Positions 43,081 to 52,107 of a stretch of 64,000 nucleotides of DNA are shown here, one piece after another. Within the stretch, counting starts at the first letter, position 1, and every line of letters starts with the position of its first letter. A program made the position numbers and the translations under genes. Below the pieces are notes generated by a model. It was not told where the DNA came from. It did not search any database and saw only the letters and a program-made list of their open reading frames with translations. The stretch is from positions 85,454 to 149,453 of the forward strand of contig NZ_WPNZ01000026.1 in NCBI RefSeq assembly GCF_009755605.1, read 5' to 3'. The stretch comes from Streptomyces typhae. GTDB lineage: Bacteria > Actinomycetota > Actinomycetes > Streptomycetales > Streptomycetaceae.

Positions 43081-44427
43081 ATGCCCATGGGTCACACGGC
43101 CACAGCCGAGACCGGCTCCGGCGGCCTGACAGCGACCGAGCACCGGCTGTCCAACGGCCTGCGCGTGGTGCTCTCCGAGGACCACCTGACCCCGGTCGCC
43201 GCGGTCTGCCTCTGGTACGACGTCGGCTCGCGCCACGAGGTCAAGGGCCGCACCGGCCTCGCGCACCTCTTCGAGCACCTGATGTTCCAGGGCTCGCAGC
43301 AGGTGCACGGCAACGGCCACTTCGAGCTGGTGCAGGGCGCGGGCGGTTCGCTCAACGGCACCACCAGCTTCGAGCGCACCAACTATTTCGAGACGATGCC
43401 CGCCCACCAGCTGGAGCTCGCCCTCTGGCTGGAGGCGGACCGCATGGGCTCGCTCCTGTCGGCCCTCGACGAGGAGTCGATGGAGAACCAGCGCGACGTC
43501 GTCAAGAACGAACGCCGCCAGCGCTACGACAACGTCCCGTACGGCACGGCCTTCGAGAAGCTGACCGCGCTCTCCTACCCGGAGGGCCACCCGTACCACC
43601 ACACGCCGATCGGCTCCATGGCCGACCTGGACGCGGCCACCCTGGAGGACGCGCGGCACTTCTTCCGTACGTACTACGCGCCCAACAACGCCGTCCTCTC
43701 GGTCGTCGGCGACATCGACCCCGAGCAGACGTTCGCCTGGGTCGAGAAGTACTTCGGCTCCATCCCCTCGCACGACGGCAAGCAGCCGCCGCGCGACGGC
43801 TCGCTGCCCGAGCGCATCGGCAAGGAGCTGCGCGAGGTCGTCGAGGAGGAGGTCCCGGCGCGCGCCCTGATGGCCGCCTACCGCCTCCCCGAGGACGGCA
43901 CGCGCGCGTGCGACGCGGCCGACCTCGCGCTGACGGTCCTCGGCAGCGGCGAGTCCTCGCGGCTCTACAACCGCCTGGTACGCCGTGACCGCACCGCCGT
44001 CACGGCCGGGTTCGGCCTGCTGCGGCTCGCCGGCGCGCCCTCCCTGGGCTGGCTGGACGTGAAGACGTCCGGCGAGGTGGAGGTCCCGGTCATCGAGGCC
44101 GCCGTCGACGAGGAGCTCGCCCGGTTCGCCGCGGAGGGCCCCACCCCGGAGGAAATGGAGCGGGCGCAGGCACAGTTGGAGCGCGAGTGGCTGGACCGGC
44201 TCGGCACGGTCGCGGGCCGCGCCGACGAGCTGTGCCGCTTCGCCGTCCTCTTCGGAGACCCCCAGCTCGCCCTCACCGCCGTGCAGCGTGTCCTCGACAT
44301 CACCGCGGACGAGGTCCGGGAGGTCGCCGAGGCCCGGCTGCGCCCGGACAACCGCGCGGTGCTCGTGTACGAGCCCGTCACCCCCGAAGACGCCGACGAC
44401 GAAGCCAGCGAGGAGGCGGCGAAGTGA
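43081..44427 (+). CDS. M16 family metallopeptidase, catalytic subunit
   Basis: 448 residues. Inverted zinc motif HLFEH at residues 62-66 (H-x-x-E-H) with the distal Glu expected in the ENQRDVVKNERR helix near 140, marking an active pitrilysin-type peptidase. Two M16 half-domains are present. ATG at 43081 follows AGGGACGTAC; upstream codons look non-coding. The stop overlaps the next gene's GTG, so a catalytic/non-catalytic heterodimer is expected, as in mitochondrial processing peptidase. Confidence 0.9.
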   Translation: MPMGHTATAETGSGGLTATEHRLSNGLRVVLSEDHLTPVAAVCLWYDVGSRHEVKGRTGLAHLFEHLMFQGSQQVHGNGHFELVQGAGGSLNGTTSFERTNYFETMPAHQLELALWLEADRMGSLLSALDEESMENQRDVVKNERRQRYDNVPYGTAFEKLTALSYPEGHPYHHTPIGSMADLDAATLEDARHFFRTYYAPNNAVLSVVGDIDPEQTFAWVEKYFGSIPSHDGKQPPRDGSLPERIGKELREVVEEEVPARALMAAYRLPEDGTRACDAADLALTVLGSGESSRLYNRLVRRDRTAVTAGFGLLRLAGAPSLGWLDVKTSGEVEVPVIEAAVDEELARFAAEGPTPEEMERAQAQLEREWLDRLGTVAGRADELCRFAVLFGDPQLALTAVQRVLDITADEVREVAEARLRPDNRAVLVYEPVTPEDADDEASEEAAK

Positions 44428-45809
44428 CCGAGGCCGCAACGATGGAGTTCCACCCGCAGCCCCAGGCGGGCACCGCCAAGCCCTGGGCGTTCCCGGCCCC
44501 CGAGCGCGGCGCGCTCCCCAACGGCCTCACGGTGCTGCGCTGTGACCGCCCCGGGCAGCAGCTCGTCGCCGTGGAGGTCCACCTCGACGCGCCCCTGGAC
44601 GCCGAACCGCAGGGCCTCGACGGCGTCGCCACGATCATGGCGCGGGCCTTCAACGAGGGCACCGACAAGCACTCCGCGGAGGAGTTCGCCGCCGAGCTCG
44701 ACCGCTGCGGAGCCACGCTCGACGCGCACGCCGACCACGCCGGTGTCCGGGTCTCCCTGGAGGTGCCCGTCTCGCGCCTGCCCAAGGCTCTCGGGCTGCT
44801 CGCCGACGCCCTGCGCGCGCCCGCGTTCGCGGACAGCGAGGTCGAGCGCCTGGTCCGCAACCGCCTGGACGAGATCCCCCACGAGAGCGCCAACCCCGCG
44901 CGCCGCGCGGCCAAGGAGCTCTCCCGGCAGCTCTTCCCCGCGTCCTCCCGGATGTCCCGCCCGCGCCAGGGCACGGAGGAGACGGTCAAGGCGATCGACT
45001 CCGCTGCCGTACGCGCCTTCTACGAGAAGCACATCCGCCCGGCAGCGGCCACCGCCGTGGTGGTCGGCGACCTCTCCGGCACCGATCTGGACGCCGTCCT
45101 CGCGGACACCCTCGGCGCGTGGACCGGGGGAGCGGCCGAACCGCGCCCGGTGCCCGCGGTGACCGCCGACGACCGGGGCCGCGTCGTCATCGTGGACCGC
45201 CCCGGCGCCGTGCAGACGCAGCTGCTCATCGGCCGCGTCGGCCCGGACCGGCACGACCGTGTGTGGGCCGCGCAGGTCCTCGGCACGTACTGCCTGGGCG
45301 GCACCCTCACCTCGCGTCTCGACCGCGTCCTGCGCGAGGAGAAGGGCTACACCTACGGAGTGCGCGCCTTCAGCCAGGTGCTGCGCTCGTCGGCGGACGG
45401 CACGGGCGCCGCGATGCTCGCCATCAGCGGCTCCGTGGACACCCCGAACACGGGTCCGGCCCTGGAGGACCTCTGGAAGGTCCTGCGTACGCTCGCCGCG
45501 GAGGGGCTCACCGACCCGGAGCGGGACGTCGCCGTGCAGAACCTCGTCGGGGTGGCCCCGCTGAAGTTCGAGACCGCCGTCGCCGTCGCCGGGACCCTCG
45601 CCGACCAGGTCGAGCAGAACCTGCCGGACGACTTCCAGGCGCGTCTGTACCGCCAGTTGGCGGAGACGGGCACCGTGGAGGCCACCGCGGCCGTCGTGAA
45701 TGCCTTCCCCGACGACCGCCTCGTGACGGTCCTCGTGGGCGACGCCGCGCAGATCGAGGAGCCCGTGAAGGCCCTCGGCATCGGCGAAGTGAGCGTGGTC
45801 ACCGGCTGA
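44424..45809 (+). CDS. M16 family peptidase, non-catalytic partner
   Basis: 461 residues. Same fold as the upstream product but without H-x-x-E-H: the matching helix reads GVATIMARAFNEG. The R/Y-bearing segment LREEKGYTYGVRAFSQ near residue 307, which helps bind substrate in the active partner's chamber, is kept. Start GTG at 44424 overlaps the upstream stop. Ends before a strong terminator. Confidence 0.88.
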   Translation: MTEAATMEFHPQPQAGTAKPWAFPAPERGALPNGLTVLRCDRPGQQLVAVEVHLDAPLDAEPQGLDGVATIMARAFNEGTDKHSAEEFAAELDRCGATLDAHADHAGVRVSLEVPVSRLPKALGLLADALRAPAFADSEVERLVRNRLDEIPHESANPARRAAKELSRQLFPASSRMSRPRQGTEETVKAIDSAAVRAFYEKHIRPAAATAVVVGDLSGTDLDAVLADTLGAWTGGAAEPRPVPAVTADDRGRVVIVDRPGAVQTQLLIGRVGPDRHDRVWAAQVLGTYCLGGTLTSRLDRVLREEKGYTYGVRAFSQVLRSSADGTGAAMLAISGSVDTPNTGPALEDLWKVLRTLAAEGLTDPERDVAVQNLVGVAPLKFETAVAVAGTLADQVEQNLPDDFQARLYRQLAETGTVEATAAVVNAFPDDRLVTVLVGDAAQIEEPVKALGIGEVSVVTG

Positions 45810-45868
45810 TTCCGCCGCCGCGCCGCCCCGTCGCGCACGTCGTCACGGAGGCGCGGGAACCGCGAGAA

Positions 45869-45907
45869 CAGGGACCCCAGCGACGCAAGATGTCGCTGGG
45901 GTCCCTG
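45869..45907 (+). terminator. Terminator after M16 operon
   Basis: Perfect 16-bp stem CAGGGACCCCAGCGAC with its inverse around GCAAGAT. Confidence 0.9.
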
Positions 45908-46059
45908 CATGCGGTCATATGTCCGAATTGATGGGGAGGTTGCTCGTCTGCCCTGTGGCGTGCGCTACAAAAGTGCTGATCCGTTTGTTCTTCGAAAGAA
46001 GTGGCGTTTAGCGTCGGTCCGGCTGTCCGTCAGGCACTACGCCGCGTCCGCGGCACCGG

Positions 46060-46206
46060 ACAGTCATCGCCGAGTCCCCGTACGGCGCGAGCCAGGGGAG
46101 CCGGGGACCCACGTCCCTGGGGTGAATCGGACCCCTTGCCGCGAGGCGAGGAGCCCGTAGGAGACCTTCCTGCTCCGAACCCGTCAGCTAACCCGGTAGG
46201 CGAGAA
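46060..46206 (+). ncRNA. c-di-AMP (ydaO/yuaA-type) riboswitch
   Basis: The leader of the M23 gene holds the conserved blocks of the c-di-AMP riboswitch in order: TCATCGCCGAGTCCC (about 46064), GGGGAGCCGGGGACCCA (about 46095), GGGGTGAATCGGACCC (about 46120), GTAGGAGACC (about 46155), CCGAACCCGTCAGCTAACC (about 46176) and GTAGGCGAGAAGG. This class switches off cell-wall and osmotic genes when c-di-AMP is high and is common before Streptomyces wall hydrolases. It ends about 24 bp before the start codon. Confidence 0.92.
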
Positions 46207-46229
46207 GGAAGGAAAGGACCAGCCGCTTC

Positions 46230-47057
46230 ATGGCGTTCATCCGCCCGACCGGCAAGCACCGCCGTCCCAGCCGTATCACGCGTACGACCGCCGGTGCCGC
46301 GGGTGTTGCCGCGCTCACCACCACCGGTGTCATCTCCGGTCTTGCCGCCCCGGCGCTCGCCGCCGAAGGAGCCTCCGCCGACTACGCGCACGCGGGCCTC
46401 ACCCAGTCCATCTCCGTCGGCGACTCCCTGGCCGGTGAGATCGACGCCCAGGCCGCCGCCCAGAAGCAGGCCGCCGACGAGGCCGCCGCCAAGGAGAAGG
46501 CCGAAGCCGAGGCGAAGGCCAAGGCCGAGGAGGCCAAGCGCAAGGCCGCCGAGGCCAAGCGCAAGGCCGAGGCCGCCGCGAAGGCCAAGGCCAAGGAGGA
46601 GCGCGAGGCCAAGGAGCGCGCCGCCCGCGAGGCCGAGCGCAAGCGCCTGGGCTCGTACGTCTCCCCGATCGACGGCAGCTACGTCTCCACCGGCTACAAG
46701 ACCGGCGGCGCCATGTGGTCCTCCGGCAGTCACACCGGCGTCGACTTCCACGCCGCGTCCGGCACCCAGGTCCAGGCGGTCGCCGCGGGCACCGTCGTCG
46801 AGGCCGGCTGGGGCGGGGCGTACGGCAACAACGTCGTGATCCGCCACAACGACGGCACGTACACGCAGTACGGCCACATGTCGTCCCTCGGTGTCACGGT
46901 CGGCCAGACGGTCACCCCCGGCCAGCAGATCGGCCTCTCCGGCTCGACCGGCAACTCCAGCGGCCCGCACCTGCACTTCGAGGCCCGTACCGGCGCTGAC
47001 TACGGCTCCGACATCGACCCCGTCGCGTACCTGCGCTCGCACGGCGTCAACGTCTGA
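46230..47057 (+). CDS. Secreted M23 (LytM-type) cell-wall endopeptidase
   Basis: 275 residues. Signal peptide at about 1-44 (basic start, hydrophobic core, ALAA end). Residues about 70-140 are a long Ala/Lys/Glu coiled coil (heptad-like AEAEAKAKAEEAKRK). The C-terminal peptidase domain has HTGVDFHAASG (zinc His and Asp) and GPHLHFEAR (H-x-H). Cuts peptide cross-links in peptidoglycan. Under control of the c-di-AMP riboswitch; ribosome-binding site GGAAGGAAAGGA. Confidence 0.93.
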   Translation: MAFIRPTGKHRRPSRITRTTAGAAGVAALTTTGVISGLAAPALAAEGASADYAHAGLTQSISVGDSLAGEIDAQAAAQKQAADEAAAKEKAEAEAKAKAEEAKRKAAEAKRKAEAAAKAKAKEEREAKERAAREAERKRLGSYVSPIDGSYVSTGYKTGGAMWSSGSHTGVDFHAASGTQVQAVAAGTVVEAGWGGAYGNNVVIRHNDGTYTQYGHMSSLGVTVGQTVTPGQQIGLSGSTGNSSGPHLHFEARTGADYGSDIDPVAYLRSHGVNV

Positions 47058-47059
47058 CA

Positions 47060-47150
47060 GTCCTCGTCCGGCAGTCCCGGTCCGGCACGCCTCGTCCGGC
47101 AGTCCCGGTCCGGCACGCCTCGTCCGGCAGTCCTGGTCCGGCAGTCCTCG
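47060..47150. repeat. GTCCGGCA repeats 3' of M23 gene
   Basis: Seven to eight units of about 10 bp (CGTCCGGCAGTCC/CGGTCCGGCACGC alternating), giving a 28-bp higher-order repeat seen twice. Confidence 0.8.
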
Positions 47151-47152
47151 TA

Positions 47153-47186
47153 CGAAAGCCCCGGCTCGCCCGAGCCGGGGCTTTCG
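47153..47186 (+). terminator. Terminator after M23 gene
   Basis: Perfect 16-bp stem CGAAAGCCCCGGCTCG and inverse, 2-nt loop CC. Confidence 0.9.
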
Positions 47187-47359
47187 CGTCTCCGCGCCCC
47201 TTGGCCAAAAGATATCCATGGATTACCTCCGCCCGTCGGAAAATCGGGCCGGCTGCAATAGAGTTCACGTCGGCAGGGGATTCATGCAGGCAGGGTTCGC
47301 GGAATCGTTGAACGAGCGTCATTCGGCGTGTTTCGCGGGCATCAAAGCGGAGGTCCGTC

Positions 47360-48046
47360 ATGCGCATTCCCGCGCAATCGGTGTGCACGGCCATCCGGGG
47401 CGACATCGTCTCCGGTGTCTACGAACGCGGCACGCGCCTGACCGAAGACCTGCTCGCCCGCCGCTACGGAGTCTCCCGCGTCCCCGTGCGCGAGGCCCTG
47501 CGCACCCTGGAGGCCGAGGGCTTCGTCGTCACCCGCAGGCACGCGGGGGCCTGCGTCGCCGAGCCCACCGAGCAGGACGCGGCCGACCTCCTGGAGGTCC
47601 GCACCCTCCTGGAGCCGCTCGCCGCGGCGCGCGCGGCACAGCGGCGCACGGACGCGCACCTGAAGGTCCTGCGTGGGCTCGTCCGGCTCGGCCAGGAGCG
47701 GTCCCGGCGCGGCGCCGCCGAGGAGCTGCGCTCGCTCGACGGCTGGTTCCACGAGACGCTCGCCCAGGCCTCCGCGAGCCCCGGCCTGATCACCCTGCTC
47801 ACCCAGCTGCGACACAAGATCGCCTGGATGTACGTCTCCGAGCCGCAGCCGGCGCCCCTGGAGGCGTGGGCCGAGCGGGCCGCCGTCGTCGACGCCGTTG
47901 CCCGCGGCGACGCGGAGCGGGCCCGCGCCCTGACCGCGCTGCACGCCGAGCGGTCCGTCGTCGCGCACCGGCCGCGGCGGGCCGCCCGCGCGGGGCGTGT
48001 GAGGGGTTCGCAACATCCCGTCAACACGGTGAGTGCGCGGAATTAA
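47360..48046 (+). CDS. GntR family regulator (FCD type)
   Basis: 228 residues. GntR winged HTH at about residues 5-65 (GTRLTEDLLARRYGVSRVPVREALRTLEAEGFV), then a helical FCD-like ligand domain with DGWFHETLAQAS in the position of the metal/carboxylate site. ATG has GGAGG 6 bp upstream. Its target and ligand are unknown; it converges on ptsH. Confidence 0.88.
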   Translation: MRIPAQSVCTAIRGDIVSGVYERGTRLTEDLLARRYGVSRVPVREALRTLEAEGFVVTRRHAGACVAEPTEQDAADLLEVRTLLEPLAAARAAQRRTDAHLKVLRGLVRLGQERSRRGAAEELRSLDGWFHETLAQASASPGLITLLTQLRHKIAWMYVSEPQPAPLEAWAERAAVVDAVARGDAERARALTALHAERSVVAHRPRRAARAGRVRGSQHPVNTVSARN

Positions 48047-48278
48047 CAGCGGCGCCCTATAAAAAGAGAAGCTGGCATCGAATGCGAGGAAATAATTGTG
48101 GACGCGGTAATTCGGGTCGCACTTCTTCGATGCGCCCGATGCCCGATGCCCAATGCCCGATGCGCCCATCCGGAGATCTGCCGATCCACGGATCAGCGGA
48201 TGCGCTTGCGGAATCCGATGTGCCGTAGATGTGATGTGCTGTAGACGGCCCCGTCCTGCTTTCCGTAAGAACAAAAAA
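48047..48278. other. GntR-ptsH convergent gap
   Basis: About 230 bp; the left part is AT-rich for this genome (TATAAAAAGAGAAGC, GGAAATAATTGTGG). At 48130-48167 GATGCCC units occur four to five times. Nothing else seen. Confidence 0.5.
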
Positions 48279-48319
48279 GCGGTGGAGCCGCGAGGCCCAG
48301 AGGCCCGCGGCTCCACCGC
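48272..48319 (-). terminator. Rho-independent terminator of ptsH
   Basis: 14-bp stem GCGGTGGAGCCGCG (48279-48292) with 48306-48319; on the minus strand it is followed by six T residues, a full intrinsic terminator. Confidence 0.93.
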
Positions 48320-48352
48320 ACCGCACTGCACCCGACCTGGTCGGGCACGCGT

Positions 48353-48634
48353 TCAGACGGTCTCGGGAAGCTCCTCGAGCCCCTCGGCGACCAGCTTCGC
48401 CAGACGGTCGAGGGCGGCTTCCGCGCCCTCGGCGTCCGACGCGAGCACGATCTCCTCGCCGCCCTGCGCACCCAGACCGAGCACCGCGAGCATCGAGGCG
48501 GCGTTGACCGGGTTGCCGCCGGCCTTGGCGATCGTCACGGGAACGCCTGCGGCCGTGGCCGCGCGGACGAAGATGGAGGCGGGCCGGGCGTGGAGGCCCT
48601 CGGCCCAGCCGACGTTGACGCGGCGCTCAGCCAT
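48353..48634 (-). CDS. ptsH: HPr phosphocarrier protein
   Basis: 93 residues. General phosphocarrier of the sugar phosphotransferase system: accepts phosphate from enzyme I and passes it to EIIA. His15 in EGLHARPAS is the phosphorylated residue. Ser47 in NAASMLAVLGLG aligns with the regulatory Ser46 site of Firmicute HPr. Start ATG at 48634. Stand-alone gene, divergent from the large acetyltransferase/CoA-ligase gene. Confidence 0.95.
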   Translation of the reverse strand: MAERRVNVGWAEGLHARPASIFVRAATAAGVPVTIAKAGGNPVNAASMLAVLGLGAQGGEEIVLASDAEGAEAALDRLAKLVAEGLEELPETV

Positions 48635-48803
48635 GTGTTGCTGCCCTTCCAGGTGTCTCACACTTGTCTAGACCAGTCTCTCATGCCAATCCGGATGGTC
48701 TTACCGGACGGTCACCATCCGGATAGGACGGCCGTCGGCGAGCCGGTCGGCGCCTCCTACCTTGCCCCGGCCCCGGCCGGGCCGCGACCCGTACCCTGGC
48801 CCC

Positions 48804-51800
48804 ATGCAGACCGCCCCGGACCGGCATGCCTACCCCTCCCACTGGGAGGCCGACGTGGTGCTGCGCGACGGGGGCACCGCCCGGATCAGGCCCATCACGG
48901 CCGCCGACGCGGATCGCCTGGTCAGTTTCTTCGAGCAGGTGTCGGACGAGTCGAAGTACTACCGCTTCTTCGCGCCGTACCCGCGCCTGTCCGCCAAGGA
49001 CGTGCACCGCTTCACCCACCACGACCATGTGGACCGCGTGGGCCTCGCCGTCACGGTGGGCGGCGAGTTCATCGCGACCGTGCGCTACGACCGCATCGAC
49101 GCCCAGGGCCGCCCCGCGTCGGCGCCCGCGGACGAGGCCGAGGTCGCCTTCCTCGTCCAGGACGCCCATCAGGGCCGGGGTGTCGCCTCCGCGCTGCTGG
49201 AACACATCGCGGCGGTCGCCCGTGAGCGCGGCATCCGGCGCTTCGCCGCCGAGGTGCTGCCTGCCAACACCAAGATGGTGAAGGTCTTCACGGACGCCGG
49301 TTACCAGCAGAAGCGCAGCTTCGAGGACGGCGTCGTCCGCCTCGAACTCGACCTCGGGCACACCGACCGCTCCGTCGCCGTCCAGTGGGCCCGCGAACAG
49401 CGCGCCGAGGCCCGCTCCGTGCAGCGCCTGCTCGCGCCCGGGTCGGTCGCCGTCATCGGGGCGGGACGCGCCCCGGACGGCGTGGGCCGCGGAGTACTGC
49501 GCAACCTGCTCGGCGCGGGCTTCACGGGGCGGCTGTACGCCGTCAACAGCGCCCTGCCCGACGGCTGCGCCGAGATCGACGGTGTGTCCGCCCACCGCTC
49601 GGTGCGCGACATCGCCGGGCCCGTGGACCTCGCCGTCGTGGCCGTACCGGCGGAACACGTGCCGGGGGCCGTCACCGACTGCGGTGAGCACGGAGTGCAG
49701 GGGCTCGTGGTGATTTCCGCCGGGTACGCCGAGAGCGGCCCCGAGGGGCGTGAGCGGCAGCGGGAACTCGTCCGGCACGCCCGCTCGTACGGCATGCGCC
49801 TCATCGGCCCCAACGCCTTCGGCGTCATCAACACCTCCCCCGAAGTGCGCCTCAACGCCTCCCTGGCGCCCGAGCTGCCCGCCGCCGGGCGCCTCGGCCT
49901 GTTCACGCAGTCCGGCGCCATCGGCATCGCGCTCCTGTCCCGGCTGCACCGCCGCGGCCGCGGTCTGTGGGGGCTCTCCACCTGTGTCAGCGCGGGCAAC
50001 AGGGCGGACGTCTCCGGCAACGACGTGCTCCAGTACTGGTACGACGACCCGGACACCGACGTCGCCCTGATGTACCTCGAATCCATCGGCAACCCGCGCA
50101 AGTTCACCCGCCTCGCGCGCCGCACCGCCGCCGTGAAGCCCCTGGTCGTCGTCCAGGGCGCCCGGCACAGCGGGATCGCGCCCGCCGGGCACGCGGGCGC
50201 GGCCACCCGCCTGCCGCACGCCACGGTCTCGGCGCTGCTGCGCCAGGCCGGGGTGATCCGCGTGGACACCGTCACCGAACTCGTCGACGCCGGGCTGCTG
50301 CTCTCCGGGCAGCCGCTGCCCGCCGGGCCGCGCGTCGCCATCCTCGGCAACTCCGAGTCGCTCGGGCTGCTCACGTACGACGCCTGCGTCGCCGAGGGCC
50401 TGCGACCGCTGCCGCCCCGCGACCTCACGACCGCCGCCGCCCCGGACGACTTCCGTACGGCCCTCACCGCCGCGCTGGCCGACGAGGCGTGCGACGCGGT
50501 GGTCGTCACCGTCATCCCCTCCCTCGGCGAGTCCACCCGCCAGGGCGAGGACGCCTCCCTGGCCGCGGCCCTGCGCGCCGCCGCCGCGACCTGCCCCACG
50601 AAGCCGGTCACCGTGGTCCACGTGGAACTGGGCGGCCTCGCGGAGGCCCTGTCGGCGGCGGCCAGCACGGGGCCTCGGGCGGCTGCGGGGGCGGATTCGG
50701 CGGGGGGCCCTTTCGCGGGCGGCGGGGATCTCCACGGGGGTGGGGCGGTCCCGGGTGCCCCCGGTGCCCCTGGTGCTCCGGGTGCCCCTGGTGCTCCGGG
50801 TGGCGGGTCCACCTCCGGTGGTGGCGACGGGGCCACCCCGGGTGCCGGAGCCGTCCCGGATGCCGGAGCCGTCCCCAGGGACGAGGCCACCCCCGACGGC
50901 GGGAACGCCCCCGACGGCGGATCCGCCTCGCGTGCCTGGGACACCCCGCAGAGCGGAGGCACCCCGAGCGGCGCAACCGCCCCGAACGGCGCGGCCGCCC
51001 TCAGTGCCGGAGTCGCCCCGAGCACCGGGGGCACCCCGAGCACCGGTGGCACCCCGAAAGGCAAGGCCACCCCCGACGCAGGGACCACCCCAGGCCCCGA
51101 AACCAAGGCCACCCCCACCTCAGGCCCCAGGACCAAGGCCACCCCCCAAGGGGGAGCCCACCGCATCCCCGCCTACCCCGCCGCCGAGCGAGCCGTCCGT
51201 GCCCTCGCCGAAGCCGTCAAGTACGCCCAGTGGCGGCGTGACGTCGTCGAGCCCGGCAAGGTGCCCGAGTACGACGACATCGACGAGCAGGGGGCGAGGG
51301 AACTCATCGGGCGGCTGCTGGGGGCCGCCGGAGCGGAGGAGGGGGTCACCCTCGGGGCCGAGGGGGCCCGGAACCTGCTCGGGAGGTACGGCATCCACGT
51401 GCGCAGGGCCCTGCCCGCGCCCGACGCGGACTCCGCCGTACGGGCCGCGCGGGAGGTCGGCTACCCCGTCGCCGTCAAGACGACGGCGCCCCACCTGCGC
51501 CACCGCCCCGACCTCGGCGGCGTCCGCCTCGACCTCGCCGACGAGGAGCAGCTCCGGCGGGCGTACCGGGAGCTCGTCCACACCCTCGGCAGGCCCGCCG
51601 AGCTGCGCCCGGTGGTGCAGGCGATGGTGGCCCGCGGGGTGGACACCGTCGTGCGCGCCGGACACGACCCCGTGGCCGGCGCGGTGCTCTCCTTCGGCCT
51701 CGCGGGCGCCGCGTCCGAACTCCTCGGGGACACCGCCCACCGGCTGATCCCGGTCACCGACCGCGAGGCGGGCAACCTGGTCAGGTCCATCCGGACGGCA

Positions 51801-52028
51801 CCGCTCCTGTTCGGCTGGCGCGGCTCGGCCCCGGTGGACGCCCCGGCCCTCGAAGAGCTCCTGATGCGCCTGTCCCGCCTCGTCGACGACCACCCCGAAG
51901 TGGTCTCGGTCTCGCTGGAGCCGGTCGTCGTCGCCCAGGAGGGCCTCTCCGTGCTCAGCGCCACGGTCCGGCTCGCCCCGCCGCCCGCCCGGGACGACCT
52001 GGGCCCCCGCACCCTGCCCGCCTACTGA
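48804..52028 (+). CDS. GNAT acetyltransferase fused to acyl-CoA synthetase (ADP-forming-like) domains
   Basis: 1074 residues. Order: GNAT domain (about 1-195, with QGRGVASALLEHI for acetyl-CoA), CoA-binding and ligase CoA domains (about 200-620, PNAFGVINTSPEV and FTQSGAIGIALLS), then an ATP-grasp domain (about 790-1050). This is the Pat-type protein acetyltransferase architecture that controls acetyl-CoA synthetase by lysine acetylation. Residues about 620-785 are a low-complexity insert of Gly/Ala/Pro/Thr repeats, much longer than the linker expected here. Divergent from ptsH, which may share regulation by carbon supply. Confidence 0.88.
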   Translation: MQTAPDRHAYPSHWEADVVLRDGGTARIRPITAADADRLVSFFEQVSDESKYYRFFAPYPRLSAKDVHRFTHHDHVDRVGLAVTVGGEFIATVRYDRIDAQGRPASAPADEAEVAFLVQDAHQGRGVASALLEHIAAVARERGIRRFAAEVLPANTKMVKVFTDAGYQQKRSFEDGVVRLELDLGHTDRSVAVQWAREQRAEARSVQRLLAPGSVAVIGAGRAPDGVGRGVLRNLLGAGFTGRLYAVNSALPDGCAEIDGVSAHRSVRDIAGPVDLAVVAVPAEHVPGAVTDCGEHGVQGLVVISAGYAESGPEGRERQRELVRHARSYGMRLIGPNAFGVINTSPEVRLNASLAPELPAAGRLGLFTQSGAIGIALLSRLHRRGRGLWGLSTCVSAGNRADVSGNDVLQYWYDDPDTDVALMYLESIGNPRKFTRLARRTAAVKPLVVVQGARHSGIAPAGHAGAATRLPHATVSALLRQAGVIRVDTVTELVDAGLLLSGQPLPAGPRVAILGNSESLGLLTYDACVAEGLRPLPPRDLTTAAAPDDFRTALTAALADEACDAVVVTVIPSLGESTRQGEDASLAAALRAAAATCPTKPVTVVHVELGGLAEALSAAASTGPRAAAGADSAGGPFAGGGDLHGGGAVPGAPGAPGAPGAPGAPGGGSTSGGGDGATPGAGAVPDAGAVPRDEATPDGGNAPDGGSASRAWDTPQSGGTPSGATAPNGAAALSAGVAPSTGGTPSTGGTPKGKATPDAGTTPGPETKATPTSGPRTKATPQGGAHRIPAYPAAERAVRALAEAVKYAQWRRDVVEPGKVPEYDDIDEQGARELIGRLLGAAGAEEGVTLGAEGARNLLGRYGIHVRRALPAPDADSAVRAAREVGYPVAVKTTAPHLRHRPDLGGVRLDLADEEQLRRAYRELVHTLGRPAELRPVVQAMVARGVDTVVRAGHDPVAGAVLSFGLAGAASELLGDTAHRLIPVTDREAGNLVRSIRTAPLLFGWRGSAPVDAPALEELLMRLSRLVDDHPEVVSVSLEPVVVAQEGLSVLSATVRLAPPPARDDLGPRTLPAY
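50664..51160 (+). repeat. Low-complexity linker array in acetyltransferase fusion
   Basis: Contains GGTGCCCCTGGTGCTCCG 18-mers (50754-50812, G-A-P repeats), GGTGCCGGAGCCGTCCC units, and 18-24 bp GGC-ACCCCGA units further right. All in frame, so the protein stays open. Confidence 0.85.
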
Positions 52029-52107
52029 CCCCGGCCGGGCGGGGCGGGGCAGGTCCGCGAGCCCACTGGGCACCTCGGGCCACGCGCCGGGTCGTAGGAT
52101 GGGCGGC

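Noticed and set aside
45981..46000. TTCTTCGAAAGAA as an operator upstream of the riboswitch
   Set aside because: Symmetry is imperfect and can be explained as a small hairpin; no known regulator match.
47060..47150. 28-bp higher-order repeat as a CRISPR-like array
   Set aside because: The copies touch each other, no unique spacers, no cas genes nearby.
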